The notes under the pieces: generated by a model
The model's input: the letters and a program-made list of their open reading frames with translations, nothing else
What the model was told of the DNA's origin: nothing
Database searches by the model: none
NCBI GenBank assembly: GCA_964017155.1
Contig: OZ024861.1
Coordinates: 28,853,733-28,917,732, forward strand
Length of the DNA: 64,000 bases
Source of the DNA: Oasisia sp. SBJ-2009
Taxonomy: Eukaryota > Annelida > Polychaeta > Sabellida > Siboglinidae
Reading direction: 5' to 3'
Translations under genes and position numbers: made by a program
Shown here: positions 22,469 through 35,013 of the stretch, one piece after another
How the letters are laid out: every line of letters begins with the position of its first letter
How positions within the stretch are numbered: the stretch's first letter is position 1

Positions 22469-25400
22469 GTAGGTACAGTAGTTTAGGCACAGTTACAGAA
22501 GTTCAAACCTTATTCTGTTAATACTTGCATTACTTGGCTGATAGCACAATATGTCTTGGTTCATCCTGTAGGCAACCAGAGTTCCATCTTAAAATTCTGT
22601 GGCAAAATACTTTTACAATATGCTCAAGATTATTTTCTATAAACTTGATCTGTTGTTTGTTTTTTTGGGACAAAATATTGAGTTACATGCATATGTTTAT
22701 CAACATCCAAAGACCCATCCACTCATCATTTGGATGGGCAAAGTTCGTTTTTGACTGGTACAAATTACATTGGATTGCTAGTCAGTCAGCAATTTAAAGA
22801 GCAAAAAGATTTACATAGTCACTCTACATGTTTAGATTGGAATGTGTTCACAGATGCACAAAGACATCTACGGGCACAGTTTAGATAGCCTATACCTGTT
22901 TATTGTTTGAAAGAAAGCAAAATGAAAATTAAGTGGGGAGCGGTGGTCGTGCGGTAGAGCGCCGGACTGTCAATCGAGGGGACGGTGGTTCAATCCCACC
23001 TACCACCATTTCGAAACTTCGGCAATTTCGGTCACCTCACATTGCCAGTGTCTTTTGGAAGAAACACTCAAAGCCGGTGGTCCCTTTTTTCTGTTGTCTA
23101 TGCCAGGGGAAGTAAAAGATCCCACACAGTGGGTAAACCTGTAGTGGACTCCGACTCACTAATTCTAGAGAAGGACAACTCTAAAACCAAGTTCGACAAT
23201 ACTCTGGTCACAAACGTGTGGCTAACATAGAGTGATGAGCTAACCATAAGAAGAAGAAGAAGAAGAAGGTTTTAATAGAGTTTAAAAAAGTGCATGTCCA
23301 TAATAAAATGTAACGCGTTGTCGTCATTCTGACGTGCAGGTGAAGTGAGCAGCTACGACAGCGACTCGGAGAATAACGACAATGGTGAGACTGAGTCGGT
23401 GTCGGCGTCCGATGGCGAGGCCAAGTCTGGGAAGAAGAAGAAGCGGAAACACAGGCACAAGAAGAGGAAGAAGCACAAGAAGGGGAGTGGAGACAGGGAG
23501 GGAGCTTCGAGGAAGAGAGCCCGGTCGAAAAGCAGGTGAGACACTTCATCTTGGCAGTCAACTCGTGGGCGTCGGAACGTCGTGAATGTTCGGAAGGCTG
23601 AGAGTCATCATCAGAAGCCTCCATTTGCACCCTGTGGAGGCTCTCGAAAAACCTCCATTTGCACCCTTTTGAGACTGTTGAAAAAAACCCCAACTGCGTT
23701 TCGTTGAAGCTTTACAAAAATCTCCAACCGCACCCCCGTGAAGCTTTAGGAAAATCCCCCAAGAGGCTTTCAAAAAACCTCCAATTCCACTAACTTGAGG
23801 CGAATAAAAATCATTAAACTTATAATTAAAAAAAACTACTGTTGTACACAGTGGAGGCTCGTTGTAAATCTCCATTTGCAACTTCTCGAGACTTGAAAAA
23901 CCTCTAACTACACTCCCTTGACGATTTAGAAACATCTCCAATTGCACTCCCTTGAGGCTATCAGAAGAACTTCTAATTGCACCCACTTGAAGGGATTCAA
24001 AAACCATAAAATTGCACCCCTCTGTAAAGCTGAACAAAAACTACAACTACACTTGTTTTAACACTCACAAAAACATCAAACTCCCCTTTTATATTTTAGA
24101 CTAATCCTGTCCCCAGCACCCAGCCCCCTGGTTCAGAAACTGTAGTTGTAGGACATACACAAACTGGATTTCTGCCAAGTTACAATACCTTTGTATATTT
24201 ACTCTCAATAAAATTTATTTCGTAATAAGGATGGGAAAAAATTTGATTCATATCCAAAATTTCGAGTATTCAAGCCTTTTCCCCTGCTATTCAGTTTGAT
24301 TAAAAAATGTGCAGCTATATAAACAAATATCACTTGAATATTTTCCTTCATGTCCTCTGGGTCCACCACCAAATCGGTTCCAGGCGATCTTTTACTTTTG
24401 ACTTAACTATGAAAATGATAACATACAACTGCCAAACTACTCCTCACATATCTTTTATACATATACACACTTGTTTACAAAATAAAATCACTAACATTAC
24501 TGAAACAAATAAAATTTCTCAAAACAAACTTGTGCAAAACTCGCTGGCAACTCAGTATCATCGATGGCGGCTGCACGTAGCTCTATGATTACCATAATAT
24601 CAACGCCTTTGATAAATTACCAATGTTACTGTAATCGCCGAGCTGTAATTATTATTCTTTACAGGAATTTAAATGATTTTATTGTTTAACCTGATGGGTG
24701 TTTATGTACAGTGTACATAAAATATGTGAGAAGTTTGGCGGCTGTAGGAAGTCATTTTCATGGTTAGGTCAGAGAGTAAACAAAAAGATTGATGCATATG
24801 GCCACAATGTCGATGACTCCAGCTCAGACTTGAACTCATTACTATGGGTGATGCCACGTCCTGGCAAGACAAGTCAACACCGTTCAATATTCTAATTGAT
24901 TTTGAAGCCACTGAATATTGGTATATTTGATTTGAGTGAAATTCCAGATTTGTCCCATTCTTATTTCATAACAGTTTCATGCATGGAAATGACTTTTATT
25001 CATTGATCAAACATGATAGTATCAAATCCATTATGAAAACTGACAGCTATCTTCTTCTTTCAACTTTGTTGTTAAATTTCTACGTATATATATGTAGAAT
25101 TTGCTATTAGGATATCGCTGAAAGTAGCCGTCGAAATAAAGTTTTGAATATTGCATGAATTCAACATATTCTATGCTGCAGCACAGTGACACAGACCTTA
25201 TAAACAAATTATTAATCATTTGCAGAATAATCCAGTATTTGTTTAAAGTTATTTCCCCTTTACAACAAATTATTTAGAAAATAATAACAACATTTTAATA
25301 ACAAAAATAACAAATGGATTTTCAAAAATTAAAATGATATGAGTTCAACAAATAGTGGCAATATTTTCAAATTTGCCAGAATTGTCTAAAAACTGGCAAA

Positions 25401-28400
25401 TATTTTGTTAATATAAGATAAATGACAGTTCAGTATGTTTTCGCTCGGTAAGGCGTAGCATAGTGTCAATCACTTCATGTGCCCCTTAGAGTGGTACCAC
25501 CGTCAGTAAGACGATCTCTGAAAATAATTCATAGAATGTGTTTGTGATTTCTTCAGTTCTAAGAATTAAAATGGATATTGACCTGAATACCATTACCACA
25601 AATACCATTACCATTTTTGTTACTTTTGATTTTGTTTCCTACATTTCTTGATGTACGTTATGATAAGTTCCCGTCATCATAAATTTAGTAATGTAACTTT
25701 ATGTTAGTCATGTTTGTCTAGAATGTTGTCTAACATGCTTAAGTTTGTTGAAGGAGGTACATTTATCTGACATTTCAGCTTATAATTAAGTGTGGATATT
25801 TATTGAACCCTGTCGAGACCTGGATTACTTTCGGTTCTTTCATCTCTGAGAGACACTTGCTGGTTTCAGCAGGTGTTATGTAGCATGCAGCTTCTGCGTC
25901 GATCATCTAAGCTTAGAGGTGTTTATGCAGGACCACATGAGTGTTGACACACAACATGAAATAGTTGCTGGCAGTCAGCTAGATACTTGGGTTAGGGAGG
26001 CCATGTTTTGGCAAACGGGTTGTTCCGGTTGTACACGTGTGGGGGTTTTCATGAACTTTGGCGTGGAGCTGTGGGCACGCATGAACGCCATGGCGATGGC
26101 ATTTGGTGTGCGATACACTCACTGTGTTAGGTAACTTTTAATTAGGTTGTAGGCTTGTATACCAACATCAGTTAGAAGTATGTGTCTCTGTGTTTCCTGG
26201 CCAACACAAGTAGCTGTGGTCAAGCACTTGACCACAGAGTAGCCAGCGAGGGTATATTAGTCTTCAGAACTTTAGGCCATTAAAAGTTCAAACTCAGATC
26301 GTTTGTTCTACTTACAGTTGCAACCAGGTCGATTACGTGTAATATAAAGTATATTCTGTTTTGTAACACATGCGTATTGAGATGTTAACAAACTTCAAAA
26401 ACAAATTTACAAGTAGGAATTAGGTTAATATTTATACCTATTGATTGTTTTGTATTGTATTTATTCCCAATCAAACAGGTCCGGATGACCAGTAATAGGA
26501 AGGATAACTGACCAGTACACATCAATAATAAAACAACTGAATAATAAAAACAACCATGACAGTACACAATCTCTCAGAATAAACATATAATGTTTAAATT
26601 GCATCCCAGGAATGTGTGTTAATATATGTGATGCAAAAACTAACTTGTTACCCTGTGAATGATTGACGTAGAATAACCAGGTTGAAATGTATGGGTTGTA
26701 TTGTTCTGTTGAAACGTTATGTTAATATTTTCAAAAAAATAGACATCTTGCTATGTAGTAAGTCCTGTGTGTAGCTGATGCATAAACTGTGGATGTACGG
26801 TTAGTTTATACTGTATATTTGTAGTTGAATTAATGCTTGGATGAGTAGGATCAGATTATATATTCCCAGCTGTTTGATTGAAGGAATCAGTTTGCGGAAT
26901 GGTACTTGCCCGGGTAAATGTACCACAAGACGACATAAACTAAACATTAATTAGCCATATAACGTCATAACTCTGTGGGTGCTCTCAATATATGGATATC
27001 ACCAGTGTTTACTAGCTGAGTTTAAACCCAAGGAATTGGTTTCATTCACGCAGTTTTGGGGCAGTTAGGCAGTTGTTTATGGTCGCTTACAAATTGTTTG
27101 TTGGAATGCAGAGTAGTTATTGGCACATCACAGACATTAAATGTCACTAATTTTAAACATAGATTTGGCTTGGTGATTTTGGGGCAAATGTTAGTTAACC
27201 GCTTAGCACTCAAGTCGGGCATTGACGGTCACCCCGAATCTCCTCAGGTTGGCCATAGCCGGCCAGCGAATACAGCACAATGCTTGAATTCGGTTTACGT
27301 GGTTGCATCTAGTGATTAAGAAATGCAATCAATGCGACACCTATCTAGACATATCACATTAAATTGCGACTATTTTGGATACTTCCGTTCTCAAAAATAT
27401 TTACTGCGTTTTCGAAATTTAACTGCCATAGTTTTTGTTTTTAGACATTTCAAAATGTCCTCCAGCCAGGAATTTGGCCACGTATACAGCTACAATGTGT
27501 AACATGTTATAACAAGTTATATACCAGTGTGTAGATAATTTAATATTCTTTTAAATAAACCCAACTTGTAGCAGTAGAAATCCTAGCATAAAAAAGTTAC
27601 ACCGCTACAAAGTATTTTATTTACAAAAAAGTTTCAGAATGTCAGTGTCAACCAAGAAATGGTCAACATATTATAAAGTTATAACAACAGTTTTGACACC
27701 ACTGCGTAGGTAGTTTTATTATCTACAACATGCATACTATATGCAATTGAGAGAGTTGAATAATAAAGGTGCTAGAGCAAAGACAATGGTGCAAGCAATA
27801 GTTTAAAACATCTAGGTCAAATAGTTGAGGATCCACAGGTTTCACGTTAAAATCGGCTGAGTGCTAATGGGTTAATGTTTTTGCAACTTGCTTGGTCACT
27901 CTTTACTCAGAATTTGTTGAATCCATACTAATTTTTGTTGTACCACAGAAGTGTTTTAGTGTATCTTAAATATTGACCCATTGATTTGCTAGGTTTTTGA
28001 GATGTTAAAATTGAGATGTTAAAATAAAAAAGATTCAATCACGACAATGTGATAAGAAGATTAAGTGATTGCCAAGTCCAAGAACTGTTGATTATATTCT
28101 AGGCAGCTTTCAGGACATTTGCAGTCTCTGAGTTGCATGCTGTTGTCATGTAAAGTTGTTCATACCGTATGCCATTGATAACTGTCACACAATAAGAAAA
28201 TCATGGACATATAGCCACAATTTAACTGTTTATAGCTGGGTATTTCTTCTGGCTACAATCTCTGTGTGATTTTTATGGAACTGTTGTCATGTGACAATCA
28301 CCTGACACCGACATTGTCACATTACACAAAGAGTAGCACACAGTAATGGTGATTTGATAAATGAAACAAAAGCTCAACTTTCTCAGTATGAAAAGCGGAA

Positions 28401-31400
28401 TCCGACATCATCCTACACACCAAAGTATGTTTTCTAAAATGCTTTTATCGTGAATCTTAACAGCAAATAGACATGCAAACTGGTCACTATTATCCATCAT
28501 CAGATTATCTCACCTGTCTGGATTTGTGTGAATTAGAAAATCAGAGGAATTCCACCAAACAACATTGTAAATGTGACACAGCATCGCAGCTGGCATGACA
28601 AGTCTGTGCAAGATTTAGTGAACAAAGTTTGCTACAAAACTGTAACATTGGCACAGTGGCACAGTGGCACAGTGGCACAGTGGCACAGTGGCTTGCACAT
28701 CAGACTCTTGATTAAGAGAATCTAGGTTTGAATCCTATGCGACAGTGTTGCGTGATGGGAAAGTCTATTCACTGTATGAGTGAGTACCTGGCTATAGATA
28801 GTGTTTGTGTACAGTTTGTTGCACATTAATTGCAGTGTGGCTGGATACTTCCAAAATAATTCCAGTTTGTGTTCACTGTTCAGTTGAACTACTTGGCCAG
28901 GTCTGCCAGGAGGAAAGTGTCAAATGCTTTGGACAATCCTAAGGATTGGATATTGCACTTTATAGGAACTTAACTTATTTTATAAACTGATGTTCAATTC
29001 AGTGTCTTAACTTCTACCATGGCACTTATTTAGTAATGCTAATGTGAACACTTTATATGATTTGTAAAGGCAGTTTAATAAAAGTGTGCATAGTTTTGTT
29101 ATGGTCATTAACATGCTTACTTCCATTCCTTTGTTGACAATTTCAATACAGGTTTAAACTGGTTATCGATTTTGAAACTGGTCAACCTTTTTGTTTTGAC
29201 ATGCCACTGAGCTATGTCAACACAAATTCTTACTTTAATAACTACTGTTTGTTAGTTCACAAAAGTAAGTGTGTCTAAAGGGTATAGTGTATGTTTTTAT
29301 ATGTCAAAATGATAGTGATTACATTTTTTGGACATCAAAATTTTTTATACAGCATTTTACTGGACAGCTGAAAATTTAAATATTTTACTTGTCCTCATGT
29401 GTAGTATTGTGTACAAACACTATGATGTTGCTACTGATCTTTTTGGGTGTTTAATACATAATGTTTTTTTCATTTTCCAAATGTTTGAATGCCAAGTTAC
29501 AGTGTTGACAGGTCTGGTGCCACCTTGTCCAGTACTCATTCAAATATTCTGGAATTAGAAAAACTGACATTGACTCATCGAAATCCCTTCACATATAACA
29601 GTCGATCCATGTGTTTTATCTGGCTTCCATTTCACCAGAGAAATCCTACTCCATCAGTTGATATATCTTCTGCCCAGAATGATCGGGAACTGGGGCAGAG
29701 AAATGGGTGAGTTCTGTTTTATGAGGTGGCAACATTTGCTCATCCAGTGACCTTGAACTGAATACTGACCGGGATGGACTGGTAAATCACAACTTCGGCA
29801 ATGGCGAATTACAAGTGGCAGTGGTAACTTTAACTCTCTCGCGGTTCTCTCATCTCTAGGGCTGCTGCATCATCCACTTGCCTCAATGCGTATCTAGGTG
29901 TTAATTGATAGCTACAAATGGATGAGACTTTCCATGTTGCTCATGTGTGCAGCCGATCACTTTTTCCCGTTCGGTTTCGACTGAGTAAGTTTGATTCGTT
30001 TGATTAAGAAGATTCAGTTTCGTCGGCATTTAGCTGTGGAATGTTCGAAAACCAGATGCACTTGTCAAGAAGTTTGCATCGGAGTGAGACTGAGTGAGTG
30101 AGCGATGGCAAGGCGTCTTCAAGGAAGTCTGTTTTTATCATTGACAGCAGCATTTGGATGGTTTAGATCTGACGCTGAGCGGCTAGTGAAATTACAACTG
30201 CTTGCATCTGTATACCTTTAGGAACTGTTTACTGGTTATAGTTGTGTCTAGCCACATTTTGCTCGATTTTTTTGTAATCTACACAAGTGAAATCCTGAGT
30301 GCAGTGCTGTTCATCACTTTGTATCCAGCCAAGACGTGAATGCCCACCAGGCTGAATCTAAATCTATTTCTTTAGGCTCCTGTGTTTATGTTCAAGAACC
30401 TAGATCATGATGAGGCAAACTTTGTATTCTTTTGGCGGTTGGCTCTGTGATTGTGAAACTACAGAGCTGGACAAAATAGGGAAATGGCTGTCGCTTTCTC
30501 AGCGATTTGTTTACACTGTCCTACATACCTAACTATATACACTTTAAATGACAAAATAAGTTATTATTTATTATAACTCTCTGTCTATCATGACATGTTG
30601 GTTGGTTGGTTGGTTGGTTGGTTGGTTGGTTGGTTGGTTTGTTTGTTTGTTTGTTTGTTTGTTTGTTTGTTTGTTTGTTTGTTTGTTTGTATTAATTATT
30701 TTGTAAAAGGCAGAGCAGTAATGTTTCTGCATATGTGTACATGTTAGACCACTTTTACTAGTCCTTTGGGCTGCAGGTCCTTCAGACTAGTCCTTTGGGC
30801 TGTAGGTCCTTCAGACTAGTCCTTTGGGCTGTAGGTCCTTCAGACTAGTCCTTTGGGCTGTAGGTCCTTCAGACTAGTCCTTTGGGCTGCAGGTCCTTCA
30901 GACTAGTCCTTTGGGCTGTAGGTCCTTCAGACTAGTCCTTTGGGCTGCAGGTCCTTCAGACTAGTCCTTTGGGCTGTAGGTCCTTCAGACTAGTCCTTTG
31001 GGCTGTAGGTCCTTCAGACTAGTCCTTTGGGCTGTAGGTCCTTCAGACTAGTCCTTTGGGCTGTAGGTCCTTCAGACTAGTCCTTTGGGCTGTAGGTCCT
31101 TCAGACTAGTCCTTTGGGTTGTAGGTCCTTCAGACTAGTCCTTTGGACTGTAGGTCCTTCAGACTAGTCCTTTGGGCTGCAGGTCCTTCAGACTAGTCCT
31201 TTGGGCTGTAGGTCCTTCAGACTAGTCCTTTGGGCTGTAGGTCCTTCAGACTAGTCCTTTGGGCTGTAGGTCCTTCAGACTAGTCCTTTGGGCTGTAGGT
31301 CCTTCAGACTAGTCCTTTGGGCTGTAGGTCCTTCAGACTAGTCCTTTGGGTTGTAGGTCCTTCAGACTAGTCCTTTGGACTGTAGGTCCTTCAGACTAGT

Positions 31401-34400
31401 CCTTTGGGCTGCAGGTCCTTCAGACTAGTCCTTTGGGCTGTAGGTCCTTCAGACTAGTCCTTTGGGCTGTAGGTCCTTCAGACTTATAGCATCAACCAGC
31501 CTGTACCCACCAAGCCCTGTTAGCTCCCATATCTCAGAAACTATTTGGGATCTATTTTTCTATATTGGCATAGACATATATTAGGGCATTGCCACTACGC
31601 ATAATAATTTTTTATTTCATTGAATTGTCATAAAGGTACTTCAAGGACTCGAAAAATGGTACATTTTTTGTATGCCTTTTTTTTTATAGAAACTGTGGAC
31701 TAACTTTTTCTCAAATATTTGACTTCTCAACTTGTTATTTCATATCTCAACTGGTTTTTAAGATACATGTAACAGTATTCAGCTCTGTTAAAAATAGAAA
31801 TATTATGTTGTAATCATGCATGTTGCAAATTGTATTTATTTCTGGTTATGGTTATGTGATTGCATTGTTTTTGTGTGTGTTGTAATTGTCTTTGTTTTGA
31901 TTGTTAAAAATAACCCATTGTGACCAGATGGGGGGGGGGGTGTCTGTCTACGCACAATGTTACAGTGTGAAACCGTAAGATACTGAATGTTGTGTGTGTT
32001 TGTTAGACTGTCTGTGGTTTGGAAGCAGGAAGTGTTCTAGAAGACAGTGGTATTTGTTAGACTGTCTGTGGTTTGGAAGCAGGAAGTGTTCTCTAGAGGA
32101 AGACAGTGGTATTTGTTAGACTACCTGTGGTTTGGAAGCAGGAAGTGTTCTAGAAGACAGTGGTATTTGTTAGACTGTCGGTGGTTTGGAAGCAGTAAGT
32201 GTTCTCTAGAGGAAGACAGTGGTATTTGGCGTGACTGATGTACGTCCTACCAGTGTGACAGTTATGTGCAGTGGGGCATAGACACGGCCGTGGGAGACTG
32301 GGAATGTAATGTCATAAACACAACAGAGATGTCAGTCTCATCTCAAATTATGACTACTTAGCTTACGTCCATCTGTGCAGCAACAAGCTGGGTACGTCAG
32401 TTACCACCTCAACATTCCTGCTATCCTAAGCTGGTTTCAACTGAAATTTCATCTGTGCTGCCATTTCAAACTTTGGCCAGGTTTGTTCACTGTACATTGG
32501 TCCTGTTTACTCAGCCGTATGAATGAGTACCTGGCTGTAAACAGTGGTGGGGATTTGTAAATGGATAGTCTTTACATATTGATTAGATGCTCCCAGAGAA
32601 GGTGAGATGTTCAGTTGAACAGGTCTTCCTAGGAGTAAAGGGTCCAGGGTTTTGAGCAACCCGGAAGACAGGATAATTGCATCATAATGCAAATGACTTT
32701 GGCGCTGTGACTGCTTGTAATTGTATTACAATACACAGTGTATTGTAGAAAACCAGTTTCAGTCAATTATTGTCTGTTTAAGACATTTTAGATTCATCCT
32801 TTCTTGCAGCAGATCATAGAAGCAGGTTACAGTGTAAACACTTCATAAGATCTGTCTCTCATACAAGGCCGGAAAACAGCTATTTTCACTATATTTTCAT
32901 ATCACTTCATAGAAAGTTATTAGAAAAGAGTGTCATGAACTGACCTTTTTAAGAGGACAACGAAGCTTGTGTGCTTTGGTGGGGTGCGGTGAATGCTTTT
33001 TAAAACAAACAGTTAATATATTTAAAATATGTTAAAACGTTAATAAAGTTATTGTATGTACCACTGGTGAGTTAAAAATGTATATATTATGTACATAGAA
33101 GTCTCATGAAGAAATTATGTGTCTCTTCTAGTGTTATACATAACAGTTACATTATTACATGTGATGTAGAACTTTCTGTACTTTATCTGTGCCATTTGAA
33201 CTACCTGGTGGAGTGGTGGTTCCACACCCACCTGCTATATTAGTCCCTCCACTTGGGTCGTTCTAAGTTTCTCTGCCAATGTAAGTCCTATTAAATGATG
33301 TGTGTTTTGATTTAGCTTCATGTGGCTGATACTGGTGTAAGGTTACGCCCACAATCTACCTGGTTACTTAGCGGCACAGAAATAGTTGTGTATATTTTAA
33401 ACAGCTGTCTTAGATTACTACCTGTGTTTAGACTGGCAACTACCAGATGACTGCAGCGTAATTGGGCCGGTGTACGGAAATGGTTCCAGTTGGACGTTAT
33501 TGGGAAATGGCGATGAATAGTTATTTATTACACATCGTTAACAGCAGTTAATTCATGACCATGGAATATGGGGAATTTCACAACTTGGATACTTACTAAA
33601 TACAAATACGAGGAAGTCATTTGAGACTTTCAGTAATAGTCATTACACTGGTAGGAGGTGGCCACTAAGGGAAGTTTTACTGCTTAACGACCCTTTTTGA
33701 AGCGGATTTATTTGTCAAAATTTGCATGGAAAATATTTACAGATTAGGCTCCGTTAGGAGTTCTATGTCTTCACCTATTGCTACTGTTGGATGTTTTAAA
33801 AATTGATAGGATTCTTTCGAGTCTGTGCAATGGTGACTGAGCTACTTTTGTTTTGCACTTGAGTAAAATTAAAAGTAAATCCCTCAAACCTCCTTAAGTG
33901 AAAGTACATTGAAAAAATTACCAGAGGAAAAGGGAAAAGTACTTGAAGTAGGAGTAAAAGATATAAAGTATAATTCAATATAATTTTAGTTTCAACATTA
34001 AGCTAGCACCGAATATGAGCATAAAATAACTACATTACTCTACACGAACCACAACCAAATAACAGTCACTAAAATGAAATAACTAATTTATATGCAAATA
34101 CAATTGTGACGTGGCTGGTGAATTGCCATGATTGCATTCTGTAAAAGGATTTCAATATAGGATTAGGAATGACAATATTGTTACTTTAGATAAACAAAAC
34201 CACTTAAGTATTGTAACAAGGTATGTTTACATTGTTAAGTGCCACCCCAGAGTCTGTGCTTGTGTGAAGATTGACACAATGAATGCTCCCACCTGCAGTA
34301 GTGGCTGCTCCCTCATCACAGTGCACCAGCAAGATAAGATTGACTGCCCTAGGCACTCTCTGAACCTGAGCCCTCATTCACTACCAGTGTGGTCATAGAA

Positions 34401-34967
34401 TCTGATTTCTCCATATCCGACCATGTGGATCTGTGGCAAAAACACCATAAAATGGGCGGAATTTTTCCACAGCGATTCTTCTCCATTTGTCAGGCAAAGA
34501 ATTCTGTTCATCACGACAGAGTCAGTCGGCCGCCTCGTCCTGTCAGCGGGTCGAGAACATGTGGAAAAATACCTGTAGACAGACTAGACACCAGACCTTC
34601 TGACGCGTAGGAAATATGTAAAAATGTATGATACAGTAAAAACGTGTGTTTATGTGGATTTTGGTAATGGCCCAGTCCGCATAGGTGTCATTTTGTAACC
34701 ATGAATTTCACCTGCAGTGGCTGGGTTAAATCGGTGTTTAATTTAGGTTAAATGAAAATCCCCTTTCTGGTTGGTGTGGCAATTAAAACTTAGGTTATTA
34801 CATTACGCATTATCCAGACTTTAGGACTACTCAAAGCACTTTACTTCCTGCAGACCTGTTCAATTGTCCACTGACTATGACTACACACACGCACGAACGC
34901 ACGCACGCACGCGCGCGCGCGCGTGCGTGCGTGTGTATCTTTATACATATATATATATATATACCTG

Positions 34968-35013
<46 letters not shown>

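Noticed and set aside
22933..23010. tRNA gene
   Set aside because: A and B boxes are present, but no cloverleaf closes and a related SINE copy with the same body exists at 12749.
34389..34610. ORF with [11 protein letters not shown] ending
   Set aside because: No supporting splice sites in a fitting phase and no recognised similarity; Arg/Ser content is low.
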